Assembly (NCBI GenBank): GCA_017302935.1
Contig: JAFLBT010000003.1
Span: 1-50,177, forward strand
DNA length: 50,177 nt
Direction: 5' to 3'
DNA from: Flavobacteriales bacterium
GTDB lineage: Bacteria > Bacteroidota > Bacteroidia > Flavobacteriales > Flavobacteriaceae
The notes beneath the pieces are model-generated. The model saw only the letters and a list, made by a program, of their open reading frames with translations, was not told the origin of the DNA and did no database searches. Position numbers and translations under genes: made by a program. Below, one piece after another: positions 1 to 9,081 of this stretch (the first letter of the stretch is position 1; the number at the start of each line of letters is the position of its first letter).

Positions 1-2024
1 GATTTAAGATTATTTCTTTGCGTAGTATAATCTGTTGTTGGTAAAGGTTCTGTTACAGTTGTTGTTTTTACAACAAAAACACTTGCATTTCCTTCAATTG
101 GAGCAGAAATTTTGTTCACTCCGGTAGCAAATGCAACACCTACAACTTTAGGCTCATATCCAGCAGTTGAAACCACAGGATTTTCTAACGTTACATCAGC
201 AGCAGTTTGTACTTGAACAGCATTAGCTTTTGCAATTGCATCTAAAGAAGCACCTTTCATTTTTGCTATAATTTTTTCCGCTTTTTTCTTGTTTTTCAAG
301 ATTGGCTCTACCTGAATTCTAGCGTCATCCATATTTAATAAACCTTCTTCATTTACTTTTTTCAAACGAGCAATAACGTGTCCAATTTTAGCAATTTCAA
401 AACGTTTTACATCATTTACATCAGTATCTTTTTCAAAAGCCCAACGAATCACTTGACGTTGTGCTCCTAATTGACCTAGCATTTCATCAAACGCTTTCAC
501 ACGAACAGAAGGTACAATTTCTAACTTCATTTCTTTTGCTGCAGCTTCAAAGGATTTTTCATTTGCTGCTAATTCAAATTTAACAGCATTAGTATAAGAC
601 ACTTCAGATGATTTTTCAGAAGGTTCAACTTTTTGAGCAATTGTAGCCAAACGAATTGCATCTTGTTTATCCGTTACTTTGATGATGTGGTATCCAAATT
701 CAGTTTCTACTAAACCAACCTTTCCAATAGGATTATTGAAAACAAAATCATTGAATGCAGGAACCATTTGACCAGGACCAAAGAAATCTAAGTCTCCACC
801 ACGTTGAGCAGAACCTTGATCTTCTGAAGCTGAAAAAGCTTGCATGATAAATGAATCAGGATTTTTTTGAACTTCAGCTAAAATCCCTTCTGCTTTTACT
901 TTAGCTTCTTCTTTTGTTCTATCTTCTTTAGGTTGAGCTCTAGAGCCTGTAAAACTAATTAAGATGTGACTTGCACGAGCTTTTGCCCCGGCTTTTTTAC
1001 CCATAGAACGGCTTAATGCATAATAATCACCATACATATATGGTCCATAAATTTGACCATCAGCTAAGGTATAAATTTGCTCAGCATGCTCTGCCGGTAA
1101 ATCCGTTTTAGACACATACGTTGAATCGTATGGGAAATCAGAATTTGAATTTACAAATTCAATTACATTTTTGGTAGATGCAAAACTTGCAATTGTATCA
1201 TTTGCTTTAGTTTCAGGATTGTAAACAACTCTTGGCGAAAGGAATGAAGTTAATTTATTTTTAATTTCTTCTTTATCTGCATCTGTTGGTTTATCTTCAA
1301 TTACAACATATTCCACTTCTCTGGTTTCGTCAGCTTTGTACTTTTTCTCATTCTTCTTCATGTAATCCATGATTTCTTGGTCTGTAACTTTTACGTCACT
1401 ATCCTTGATAGAAGAATAAGGTACTGCAACAAAATCAAAAGCAACCTTTTTGTTCTCTAACATGTGCTTAAATTTAGCATCATTTTGAGTAACAAAGAAA
1501 CCACTTCTTACTAAAGTGCTATATACTTGATATTTAGCATTAATATTGGCATTAATCTCAGTAGATTCAAAAAAGTCTTTTTCTTGTTGATTTGTACTTG
1601 CGGCAACATATGCTTTATACTTATTGATGTCAAATTCCTTTAATTCATTTTGGAAAGTAGGATTTTGACCAAAATTCGGATCATTTTTCAAAGTCTCAAC
1701 TAAATGTTTTTCACTAATTCTAATCCCTAATTTTTCTAATTCTTCTGTTAAAAGAGCTACATTTACCTCTTGATCCCAAACTCTATTAACTGCTTGAATT
1801 GTGGATATGCTTTGACCGTTTTGTCCGCTTTTTTCAGTATTCCCAACTTTCATTCTAAATTCTTCAAATGGAATATCTTTACCATTGATAGAACCTACAT
1901 TGGTTGATGTTTGACTAAATCCACCACTTTGAATCACATCAGCCAGTACAAAAGAGAACAATGCTAACGCAATAATCACAATAAGAATAAAAGAACGTTG
2001 TCTAATTTTTCCTAAAATCGCCAT
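1..2024 (-). CDS. ppiD: PpiD/SurA-like peptidylprolyl isomerase, C-terminus cut by window edge
   Basis: Membrane-anchored periplasmic folding factor. The start codon is at 2022-2024 and the protein begins MAILGKIRQRSFILI. A single membrane anchor (about residues 12-30) ends near the motif VLADVIQSGG that is typical of PpiD proteins. A SurA_N-like region follows, then a parvulin (PPIC) domain around residues 345-450, recognisable from ASHILI, the GGDLDFFGPGQMVPAF stretch and FGYHIIKV. About 674 codons are visible with no stop, so the C-terminus lies left of the window. It is probably the last gene of the minus-strand host run but has a 164-bp upstream gap and a candidate promoter of its own. 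The family assignment is firm; the exact client proteins cannot be inferred. Confidence 0.9.
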   Translation of the reverse strand, partial: MAILGKIRQRSFILIVIIALALFSFVLADVIQSGGFSQTSTNVGSINGKDIPFEEFRMKVGNTEKSGQNGQSISTIQAVNRVWDQEVNVALLTEELEKLGIRISEKHLVETLKNDPNFGQNPTFQNELKEFDINKYKAYVAASTNQQEKDFFESTEINANINAKYQVYSTLVRSGFFVTQNDAKFKHMLENKKVAFDFVAVPYSSIKDSDVKVTDQEIMDYMKKNEKKYKADETREVEYVVIEDKPTDADKEEIKNKLTSFLSPRVVYNPETKANDTIASFASTKNVIEFVNSNSDFPYDSTYVSKTDLPAEHAEQIYTLADGQIYGPYMYGDYYALSRSMGKKAGAKARASHILISFTGSRAQPKEDRTKEEAKVKAEGILAEVQKNPDSFIMQAFSASEDQGSAQRGGDLDFFGPGQMVPAFNDFVFNNPIGKVGLVETEFGYHIIKVTDKQDAIRLATIAQKVEPSEKSSEVSYTNAVKFELAANEKSFEAAAKEMKLEIVPSVRVKAFDEMLGQLGAQRQVIRWAFEKDTDVNDVKRFEIAKIGHVIARLKKVNEEGLLNMDDARIQVEPILKNKKKAEKIIAKMKGASLDAIAKANAVQVQTAADVTLENPVVSTAGYEPKVVGVAFATGVNKISAPIEGNASVFVVKTTTVTEPLPTTDYTTQRNNLK

Positions 2025-2055
2025 TTCTATATTTATTTTATTTTATTTCAGTTTG

Positions 2056-2088
2056 CGAAAATACAATTATCTGTGAAATAATAACAAA
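2056..2088 (-). promoter_or_regulatory. candidate promoter of ppiD-like gene
   Basis: On the minus strand TTTG (2088-2085) is followed after 21 nt by TATTTTCG (2063-2056). This resembles the Bacteroidota -33 TTTG / -7 TAnnTTTG pattern with one -7 mismatch and slightly long spacing. It lies about 30 nt upstream of the start codon. This is a pattern match only. Confidence 0.4.
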
Positions 2089-2188
2089 CAATTCTATATA
2101 TTTTGCTGATTTTTTTGGGTATAAAAAGAAAACCGAAAATGATTTGGGTCATTTAACCCTAAAATGAAAAATTTGAATCGTAGAAATC

Positions 2189-3466
2189 TTAGTCGAGAAT
2201 GGTCATGACTACTAATTCAATCTTTTTATTGGTAGCTTCTTCTACATGAAAGTGAAATGAATCAATTTCAATTTGTTCACCTTTTAACGGAATTTCTTTG
2301 GTGTGATTTACGATAAACCCTCCTAAAGTTGAATATGAATCTTCTTCCGGGATATTGAGTTGATACGTTTCATTGATGTATTCCACATCTAAACGAGTTG
2401 AAAAACGGTATTTGTTTTCTTCGATTTTTTCTTCAATCAATGTTTCATCAAAATCGTGTTCATCTTCAATTTCACCAAAAAGTTCTTCAACAATATCTTC
2501 AACCGTTATCATACCTGATGTTCCGCCATATTCATCTAATACAATGGCAATGCTTTTTCTCTTTTTGGTTAACAGATCCAAAACATCTTTTATAAACATT
2601 GTTTCGGGCACAAATTCTACAGAAATCATAACCGACTTAATGGTTCTAGGCTTTCTAAACAATTCAAATGAATGAACATATCCAATAATATCATCTAATG
2701 AAGATTGATAAACCAATATTTTAGAGAATCCGGTTTCAATGAAAAGTGTTCTTAATTCTTTAATAGAATCATGGATTTCAACGGCAAAAATCTCTGTTCG
2801 CGGAATCATAATATCTCTAGCTTTTACGCCTGAAAATTCCAACGCATTTTGAAATATTTGTATTTCTGAATCCACTGTGCTTTTGTCTTCTACTGCATTC
2901 ATTTGCTCTGAAATAAAATTTCCTAATTCTACTTTACTGAAAAACAATTGCGTTTCATCTCCAACTGTTTTGAACACTTTCTTTAGTATAAAATCGGAAA
3001 TTTTAATGACAAATGTTGAAATGACATACAACAATTGATAAAAGAAATAAGCCGGGACAGCGAAAATTTTTATAAAAGTATTGGCATAAATTTGAAAAAA
3101 AACTTTGGGTAAAAATTCTGCTGTAACCAAAATCACCAATGTTGAAATTAAGGTTTGAATGAGCAAAACTTGAAAAGGTAATTCTAATACTGTACCGTTA
3201 GTTGATATTAATTCAGGGTAGATGAGTTGAATGATTAAATCCCCCATCATAAATCCGTAAATTACAAGGGTAATATTATTACCAACCAACATGGAGGCAA
3301 TAAACTTTGAAGGATTTTCCGTAATCTTAGTTAAAATTTTACCAATTAATCCCTGTTGCATTTTTTCAATGCCCAAATACACTTTATTGGAGGAAACAAA
3401 GGCAATTTCCATTCCGGAAAAAAAAGCCGAAAGCAGTAAACACAATATAATGATGCCTACTTCCAT
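2189..3466 (-). CDS. CNNM/CorC (hemolysin-family, GldE-like) CBS-domain membrane protein
   Basis: Integral membrane protein of the CNNM/CorC family, implicated elsewhere in Mg2+/Co2+ handling; the related GldE of flavobacteria is linked to gliding. The N-terminal DUF21 part (about residues 1-185) has several hydrophobic segments, starting with GIIILCLLLSAFFSGMEIAF. Two CBS domains follow (about 210-335), with the family signatures DIMIPRTEI and LDEYGGTSGMITVEDIVEE. An acidic linker and a CorC_HlyC domain (about 350-425) end the protein. Length 425 aa is normal. It starts 6 bp downstream of the preceding small gene, so they are probably cotranscribed. GldE versus a general CorC paralogue cannot be separated by eye. 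Confidence 0.85.
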   Translation of the reverse strand: MEVGIIILCLLLSAFFSGMEIAFVSSNKVYLGIEKMQQGLIGKILTKITENPSKFIASMLVGNNITLVIYGFMMGDLIIQLIYPELISTNGTVLELPFQVLLIQTLISTLVILVTAEFLPKVFFQIYANTFIKIFAVPAYFFYQLLYVISTFVIKISDFILKKVFKTVGDETQLFFSKVELGNFISEQMNAVEDKSTVDSEIQIFQNALEFSGVKARDIMIPRTEIFAVEIHDSIKELRTLFIETGFSKILVYQSSLDDIIGYVHSFELFRKPRTIKSVMISVEFVPETMFIKDVLDLLTKKRKSIAIVLDEYGGTSGMITVEDIVEELFGEIEDEHDFDETLIEEKIEENKYRFSTRLDVEYINETYQLNIPEEDSYSTLGGFIVNHTKEIPLKGEQIEIDSFHFHVEEATNKKIELVVMTILD

Positions 3467-3472
3467 AGTTGT

Positions 3473-3664
3473 TTATTTTTTGGATTGGTTGTTCATTTTT
3501 CCATAGAATCGTCTTCTGAAAAAGAACATAAAAATAGCCATTGCTGCAAAGAAAAACATCAACCACGGATTCTTTTCTGTAGAATTTAAATGCATGATTC
3601 CTTCATAAATAAAGAAAACAGCAGCAATTAGATAGAAATATTGAATGTATTTAAAGTAAGCCAT
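3473..3664 (-). CDS. small two-segment membrane protein
   Basis: A 63-aa protein with two hydrophobic stretches (about residues 8-22, YFYLIAAVFFIYEGIM, and 33-50, PWLMFFFAAMAIFMFFF) and a basic, hydrophilic tail. It lies 32 bp after lptC and 6 bp before the CNNM-type gene, in the same orientation. The operon position and the protein-like sequence support it as a real gene. I do not recognise its function. Confidence 0.75.
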   Translation of the reverse strand: MAYFKYIQYFYLIAAVFFIYEGIMHLNSTEKNPWLMFFFAAMAIFMFFFRRRFYGKMNNQSKK

Positions 3665-3696
3665 AAATTATAATTGAATGGAGTAAAGATACAAGA

Positions 3697-4251
3697 TTAT
3701 TCGGCTTCATTTATCAGTCCATAGACTTTTTGATAATTTATTCGTTTAAAATCTTTACTGAAATCAAGCCCTTCGCCTGTTGAAACGCCTTTTAATGGGT
3801 CGGTAAACTTAAATGGTTTCTCTGTAAAAAACCATTCGTTTTTTTGGTCATAATACAATTGTTCAGTTTCCAAATACTGACCTCCTTCGGCTGTCATTTT
3901 TACATTTCCTTGCATATCAATAATATCCGTTCCTTTGAAGGTAACCGCGTAATCGGAACGAATAAAATTTTTCTTTCCTGATTGATCAAAAAGGGTAACC
4001 AAAACACCTTTTGGAAATTCGGTAAAAGGGTATTGCACAGTTGCATAATCAATCATTTTTGGACTCACTAAAATAGCTTTAATTCTTCCCGAATCGGTAT
4101 ATTTTAGATTAACCGTATCGGCTTCTCCGGAAGCCATAAATTCAGATTTATTAATTTTCTGAATTTCTTTAAAGTTACTTTCGCATGCTAAAAACAATGT
4201 CACAGCAAAAACTGTGACACTGATTTTTAATATGTTCAATTTGTTTTTCAT
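3697..4251 (-). CDS. lptC: LptC-like LPS export protein
   Basis: LptC is the periplasmic, membrane-anchored component that passes lipopolysaccharide from the LptB2FG transporter to LptA. The 184-aa protein begins with a hydrophobic signal ending at LFLACES, a lipobox-like site as is common in Bacteroidota LptC. It continues with a beta-rich stretch (LKYTDSGRIKAILVSPKM; GTDIIDMQGNVKMTAEGG; TEQLYYDQKNEWFFTEKP; GVSTGEGLDFS), which is the characteristic OstA/LptC-type repeat pattern. It starts 1 bp after the TPR gene, so the two are very likely translationally coupled. Confidence 0.85.
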   Translation of the reverse strand: MKNKLNILKISVTVFAVTLFLACESNFKEIQKINKSEFMASGEADTVNLKYTDSGRIKAILVSPKMIDYATVQYPFTEFPKGVLVTLFDQSGKKNFIRSDYAVTFKGTDIIDMQGNVKMTAEGGQYLETEQLYYDQKNEWFFTEKPFKFTDPLKGVSTGEGLDFSKDFKRINYQKVYGLINEAE

Positions 4252-4252
4252 T

Positions 4253-5611
4253 TTACAAATTAGGAACGGTTACACTTCTACCTACCCAACATTTGAATGA
4301 AATATTTTGCCCCGCTCTTCCTGAGTTAAAAATTTCAGTTTTAGTTGGAGCTAACTTATCATAAGAAGCTGCTGCTGCGTTTCCATTAGCTGTTCCGGCT
4401 TTTCTTGCTGTTGAAGCAGCTAACCAATAGATTGCTCTTTTTTCGAATGGATCATCACCACATTCGTTTGCACTATTCGCATACAACTGAGCTAAAAACA
4501 CATATGCTTCACCAAAAGAAGGTTTTGCTGCAAGTGCTTTCTCCAAATAAGTTCTTGCTTGAGATTTATTAGAGCTTCCGTAAATATTTCTTGCTATTGT
4601 ATAATAAACGTTCGCTTTTTTGTTGTTATCTTTTTGTAATTCTGCTGATTGATTAAAATATTCTAATGCTTTAGCAGTATTCTTTTTGGTATAAAAAGAC
4701 ACACCTAAATTATAAGCAGATTCTGCAGTTGGATTCAAAGCATGTAAAGCATCTGAAATTTTGCTAAACAATGGATCGGAAGAACAACCTTTCTTATCTA
4801 AACGATCAGCAGCTCTTTTCAACCATTCAGCATCTCCTTTTTTCTCCTCGAAACTACCACCTAAAAACGGAATCAAACGTTCACAAGTTGCTAACTGAGC
4901 AATTTTTGCATCCATACTCGTTCTAATGGTTTCAAAAGCTTCAAGGTTAATTTGACTATTGTCTTTAGCTCTTTTCTCTTTATCAGTTAATTCAGTACCT
5001 GCTTCTTCTTTTTGAATTAAAACATCTAATGCATCAGATACTCCTTTTTCTTCCTCGTCAATTTTGTCTGAAATTAAATCGTATTTATTGAAAACATCTT
5101 GCAATTGAATTCCTTTTTTATTAGCTTCAAAATCATTAACAAAAATCTCAAAGTAAACATACAAAGCTTTAGCATTTGTAAAGTTAGCTCTATCATTTTT
5201 GAAAGCTTTGTCTAACAATTGATATACCTCATCAGGAGTTCCAGTATTGTTTTCAAACAATGCCATAGATTTTTTTACATCAACTGCTTTTGCTTTTGCT
5301 GGAAAATATTTTAAAAAATCATCTTGCAACTGAAGAAAATCTCTCACTTCTTTTTCTTTATCAGCCGGAGTTTTTGCATTATCAATACGGTAATTGATTA
5401 CTCTTTCTCCATAAATATAGATGGCCTCACTAAAACTTGGACAATTTTTTCTCAAGTTTTGAAGATGTTGATAAGTCTCATCACCATAGTTTTTAGTTTT
5501 CGCTAACTCTGCAAAAATGGATAATTTTTCTGCACATTCAGCCGCATTTTGAGCTTTAGTTTCTGATAATCCAAAAATAACGGCGAATAGAATAAAAATT
5601 TTAGTTTTCAT
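4253..5611 (-). CDS. exported tetratricopeptide-repeat protein
   Basis: A 452-aa protein with a signal peptide (MKTKIFILFAVIFGLSETKA, cleavage about residue 20). Its helical body contains TPR-like repeats, clearest at about residues 300-385 (SAYNLGVSFYTKKNTAKALE; KANVYYTIARNIYGSSNKSQ; SFGEAYVFLAQLYANSANEC). It is probably a periplasmic scaffold, perhaps for the envelope proteins encoded beside it. It lies 19 bp after the porin-like gene and 1 bp before lptC. The precise role is not known to me. Confidence 0.8.
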   Translation of the reverse strand: MKTKIFILFAVIFGLSETKAQNAAECAEKLSIFAELAKTKNYGDETYQHLQNLRKNCPSFSEAIYIYGERVINYRIDNAKTPADKEKEVRDFLQLQDDFLKYFPAKAKAVDVKKSMALFENNTGTPDEVYQLLDKAFKNDRANFTNAKALYVYFEIFVNDFEANKKGIQLQDVFNKYDLISDKIDEEEKGVSDALDVLIQKEEAGTELTDKEKRAKDNSQINLEAFETIRTSMDAKIAQLATCERLIPFLGGSFEEKKGDAEWLKRAADRLDKKGCSSDPLFSKISDALHALNPTAESAYNLGVSFYTKKNTAKALEYFNQSAELQKDNNKKANVYYTIARNIYGSSNKSQARTYLEKALAAKPSFGEAYVFLAQLYANSANECGDDPFEKRAIYWLAASTARKAGTANGNAAAASYDKLAPTKTEIFNSGRAGQNISFKCWVGRSVTVPNL

Positions 5612-5630
5612 AATATAATAAATTTCTCAA

Positions 5631-6884
5631 TTAGTCAATTTTTCTCTTTAAAAACCATTTGTCATTTAACGACAAACTTATTGTAATATTGGAGTAGTTT
5701 TCTTGAATCAAACCAGCATTGGTTGTACCTCGTTTTCCGAATTCATAACCAATGTTCATATTTGAAAAACTTCCTCCTAATGGTAATCCTAAACCAAAAG
5801 TTATGCCAAAGTTAGTAATTGATTCATTATTGATTACCATTCCGGTATTTTGATAAAAGAATCCGGCACGATAGTTTACTCTTGAGAAATAGCTGGTAAA
5901 AGATTTAAAGTTGGGTAAATAATACCCCCCAATGTTTAGTTTTGTGCTATTTTCAAAAGAAACTTGTCTGATGTCCGTAAAACGATTACTGGTTTTACTT
6001 GCCTGAATTATCGAAAGTTCAGCCCCAACTGACCATTTTTGCATTTGACCTATTCCAAGACCAAATGTAAATTTGGAAGGAATTTTAATTTTTGTATCCT
6101 CTACAGGAATGTCTTCACTTTCAATTACCGTTTCTCCAAAGGTTTCAGAAAATTGAACTGTTGCAATATTTCTTTCATTTTGCAAAGTTAGCGTACCTTC
6201 AGGAGAATATACCGCACTACCGAAAAGGGTTAGTTTTTCATTTAGCTTTCGGTTATACATCATAGCCAAATTAACATTTGCTCCTGAAATATTACTCACG
6301 TTTTTCTCTCTTGTACCATATTGAATATCGGAAAGAAAGCTAATATTACTAGTTGAAATCTCCCCAAAATTATAATTAAAATCGGCACCAACAGAAAATG
6401 ATTTATTTAATTTATACCCTAATCCGGCATAAACTCTATTAATTCCACCGGTTCCGGTATATCGATAGCTTGGCTCACTTTCATCATCACTAATATTTCT
6501 AATTTGATATCCAACAGAAGTATAAGGCATCAACCCAACTGCTACACCGAATTTTTTTGTTATCGGCATACCAATTAACAAGTAGTCTAATGAAATTCTT
6601 TGAGCACTTTCATTATCAGAAGTTGTTTGTAAAGAAGTTTTGTTCAAATTCCCACCAATTGTATAAGTGGTATACATCAAATCAGATAATCCGGCAGCAT
6701 TTTGAACATTAACGTGAATAGAATCTTTCAACATATTGATTCCACCCATTGAACGTGTTTCTACCGTTCCTTTGAACACTAAATCTCCAATACCATAAAA
6801 AGAATAAGGTGAAGAAGAAGCTGTTTGCCCCATTGCAGCAACAGTAAAAATCAAAGTTAAACTAACTATAAATTGTTTAATCAT
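5631..6884 (-). CDS. outer-membrane beta-barrel protein, OmpP1/FadL-like
   Basis: A 417-aa protein with a signal peptide (residues 1-19, ending AAMGQ) and then SSPYSFYGIGDL, typical of Bacteroidota porin-like proteins. The body is made of alternating amphipathic strands (VAVGLMPYTSVGYQI; YAGLGYKLNKSFSVGADFNY; KWSVGAELSIIQ) up to the C-terminal strand ITISLSLNDKWFLKRKID. It overlaps the end of coaX by 8 bp, so it is translated from the same message. A barrel is secure; the transported substrate is unknown. Confidence 0.8.
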   Translation of the reverse strand: MIKQFIVSLTLIFTVAAMGQTASSSPYSFYGIGDLVFKGTVETRSMGGINMLKDSIHVNVQNAAGLSDLMYTTYTIGGNLNKTSLQTTSDNESAQRISLDYLLIGMPITKKFGVAVGLMPYTSVGYQIRNISDDESEPSYRYTGTGGINRVYAGLGYKLNKSFSVGADFNYNFGEISTSNISFLSDIQYGTREKNVSNISGANVNLAMMYNRKLNEKLTLFGSAVYSPEGTLTLQNERNIATVQFSETFGETVIESEDIPVEDTKIKIPSKFTFGLGIGQMQKWSVGAELSIIQASKTSNRFTDIRQVSFENSTKLNIGGYYLPNFKSFTSYFSRVNYRAGFFYQNTGMVINNESITNFGITFGLGLPLGGSFSNMNIGYEFGKRGTTNAGLIQENYSNITISLSLNDKWFLKRKID

Positions 6885-7611
6885 TTTTGTTTGAAAATTG
6901 AAAAAGTTGGTTCAAACTATCCAGTAGGAAATTTGAATTGGCAAATATGGTATTTTTTAATCGCTTTGCCAAAAAAACAGCATCACCTCCCGTTAAAATT
7001 ATGGTAAAGTTTTCGTTTTCTTTAGCATATTGATGGATAAATCCTTCTATTTCATGAACAATTCCATTAATAACACCTGAATGAATGGATTGATTTGTAG
7101 ATTTTCCAATAAAAAAATCAATTTCTTCAACCGATAACAGAGGTAATTTTGCTGTAAATTGATGAAGAGATTGATAACGCAATCTAAACCCCGGCGAAAT
7201 AGCACCGCCAAGGTAATTATTTTGTTCGTCTATAAAATCGTAGGTTATACAAGTTCCAGCATCAATAACAAGTCTTTTTTGATTTGAAAATAACAAAGTT
7301 GCACCGGCAGCAAGAACCATTCTATCTACTCCTAAGGTTGTAGGCGTTTCGTATAAATTTTGAAAAGGAAAAGATGTCAAACGAGAAACAACATGAATTT
7401 TAATCTCATTTTTGGAAGATAAAAATCCTAAATCCATTTCATTTCCCACAGAAGAAAGCCATAAATTTTTCACTTTGGGATAGGTTTTTAAAATATCCAT
7501 CACTTTTTTTTCAAAAGATTTTTTTTCAATTATAAAAAAATCAATTGTGTTATTGCCTTCATATACAGCGGCTTTAATTCTGGTATTTCCGACATCAATA
7601 GCTAAAAGCAT
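6877..7611 (-). CDS. coaX: type III pantothenate kinase
   Basis: CoaX phosphorylates pantothenate, the first step of coenzyme A synthesis, in the cytoplasm. The 244-aa protein has the ASKHA-fold signatures in order: LLAIDVGNTRIKAAV at the N-terminus (phosphate-1), LGVDRM, the family motif VIDAGTCITYDF around residue 117, GGAISPGFRLR around 135 and ILTGGDA around 210. Length is normal. It is the first gene of the minus-strand run and is divergent from tRNA-Phe. Confidence 0.95.
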   Translation of the reverse strand: MLLAIDVGNTRIKAAVYEGNNTIDFFIIEKKSFEKKVMDILKTYPKVKNLWLSSVGNEMDLGFLSSKNEIKIHVVSRLTSFPFQNLYETPTTLGVDRMVLAAGATLLFSNQKRLVIDAGTCITYDFIDEQNNYLGGAISPGFRLRYQSLHQFTAKLPLLSVEEIDFFIGKSTNQSIHSGVINGIVHEIEGFIHQYAKENENFTIILTGGDAVFLAKRLKNTIFANSNFLLDSLNQLFQFSNKND

Positions 7612-7662
7612 GATTTTAATTTAACGGTGCGAAGATACAAATTGATTTTTTTTAATATTTGT

Positions 7663-7693
7663 TTTGCATAAAATAAAAATCGCATTATATTTG
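7663..7693 (+). promoter_or_regulatory. promoter of tRNA-Phe
   Basis: TTTG (7663-7666), a 19-nt spacer and TATATTTG (7686-7693) fit the Bacteroidota consensus exactly. The -7 element ends 16 nt upstream of the tRNA. It serves as an internal reference for the phage promoters in this window that use the same spacing. Confidence 0.8.
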
Positions 7694-7709
7694 CACCCGC
7701 ATCAGCAAA

Positions 7710-7770
<61 letters not shown>

Positions 7771-7782
<12 letters not shown>

Positions 7783-7897
7783 CTTTCAAAAAATTCTCAA
7801 GCACAGACTTCGCGGTAAAACGCTGAAAATCTGTGCTTTTTTTATTCATTTAACTTAATGATCATGAGAATTTTTGAAATCGAAAACTCCATTTTTG
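7771..7897. repeat. left att repeat (attL side), 127 bp identical to 50051-50177
   Basis: The sequence from CTGGAGGTACC in the tRNA to the sixth T of ATTTTTG is identical to the last 127 bases of the window. The base before the repeat differs (C here, A at 50050), which fixes the left limit. The true core shared with the host must lie within this stretch and includes at least part of the tRNA 3' end. The right limit of the core cannot be set because no host-right flank is present. Confidence 0.95.
7800..7843 (+). terminator. intrinsic terminator downstream of tRNA-Phe
   Basis: AGCACAGA (7800-7807) pairs with TCTGTGCT (7830-7837), with an inner GCG/CGC pairing, and is followed by a run of Ts. 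It lies inside the 127-bp repeat and is also found at 50080-50123. It ends tRNA transcription before the integrase gene. Confidence 0.85.
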
Positions 7898-9081
7898 ACA
7901 CACGCATTGACACACAAAAAATCTTTGTGCCAATGAATCACTCTTTTGTATTACGAAATCACATTGATAGATATGGTAAATCTCAACTTTATCTACACGT
8001 TACAAGCGATAAAAAAAGAATTCGCATTGCTTTAGATATAAGGATCAATCCAAAAATTTGGATAAAAGATAAAAGGAGAGCTTCTGAAAAAACTCAGGAA
8101 GGAATTGACTGCAATCTGATGCTTGGAAGTATTGAGGCAAAAATCAACGAAATTAAAACCAATTACCGTCTAAATCACACCTACTTATCATTAGATCTCT
8201 TCAAGGAAGAGTTTTGCAATGGTTTTCCCAGGATAGACTTTGTGGCTTTTTTTCATGCTCAGCTGGAGCTGGATAAACCGACCATGCATCCTAACACCTA
8301 CAAAGCTCAAAATGCAGCGTACCGTAAATTAAAAAAGTTTAAGGAACGAATACTATTCCAGGAAATTAATTTTGATTTAATACAAAAATTTAAGAATCAT
8401 GTGATCCTGGCCGGCCACTCAAAAACAACGATGTTTTCCAACTTAAAAATCATCAAAAAATTTTTGAATAAAGCAAAGGCTCGAGGCATAAAATTTCCAT
8501 TGGATACAAAAGATATTGTCTGCGGTTCCACCAAAGGTAACCGTGTTGATCTTGATGGCATTGAAATACAAAAAATAGCGAATTATTTTCAATCCGGATT
8601 CATTCGTCATAACCACATTATTCCGGCTGGTATGTTTTTATTCGCTTGTTTTACTGGAATTAGAATTTCGGATGCTCAGCAAATTACTTGGGAGAACATC
8701 GAAAATAATCAACTTAAATTCACAGCCATTAAAACCGGCAAACGGCAAGTAATTGGCATCAACTTAACAGCACAGGATATCATAAAAAGATGTCCGCAAA
8801 TTTTCAGCAAAAAAATAACGGACCAGGAAATAAATAGACGTTTAAAAGAAATAGCAGCTATCTGTGGAATAAAAAAACTAGTGACCTTTCACGTGGCCCG
8901 GCATTCTTTTGCAACTAACTTCCTCCGGATGGGTGGCCAAATACAAAAACTAAAGGAGATACTTGGCCACTCAGATATCAATGAAACAATGATCTACGTG
9001 CATATTGTACAGGAGGAATGTGATAGAGAAATTATGCTGATGGATCAGCTATTAAAGGGAGGCTCTCCGTCTTCATCGTAA
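7858..9081 (+). CDS. int: tyrosine-recombinase phage integrase
   Basis: Catalyses site-specific integration and excision at tRNA-Phe. The N-terminal arm/SAM-like binding region covers about residues 26-200. The catalytic domain shows GIRISDAQQITW (first Arg, about 269), HVARHSFATNF (H-x-x-R, about 344-347), LGHSDINETMIYVHI with the His and the nucleophilic Tyr (about 380). The first ATG is at 7858, but codon 26 (ATG at 7933, NHSFVLR...) matches the usual N-terminus of Bacteroidota integrases. It also lies just after the arm-type repeats, so it is a serious alternative start. The 3' end overlaps the convergent tail gene by 50 bp. Confidence 0.93.
   Translation: MIMRIFEIENSIFDTRIDTQKIFVPMNHSFVLRNHIDRYGKSQLYLHVTSDKKRIRIALDIRINPKIWIKDKRRASEKTQEGIDCNLMLGSIEAKINEIKTNYRLNHTYLSLDLFKEEFCNGFPRIDFVAFFHAQLELDKPTMHPNTYKAQNAAYRKLKKFKERILFQEINFDLIQKFKNHVILAGHSKTTMFSNLKIIKKFLNKAKARGIKFPLDTKDIVCGSTKGNRVDLDGIEIQKIANYFQSGFIRHNHIIPAGMFLFACFTGIRISDAQQITWENIENNQLKFTAIKTGKRQVIGINLTAQDIIKRCPQIFSKKITDQEINRRLKEIAAICGIKKLVTFHVARHSFATNFLRMGGQIQKLKEILGHSDINETMIYVHIVQEECDREIMLMDQLLKGGSPSSS
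7896..7925 (+). promoter_or_regulatory. candidate left-arm integrase binding sites
   Basis: TGACACAC occurs at 7896-7903 and again at 7908-7915, the second followed by AAAAAATCTT. The same double arrangement occurs at the right end of the prophage (49981-50008). Paired repeats flanking the core are typical arm-type sites of tyrosine integrases. Confidence 0.6.
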
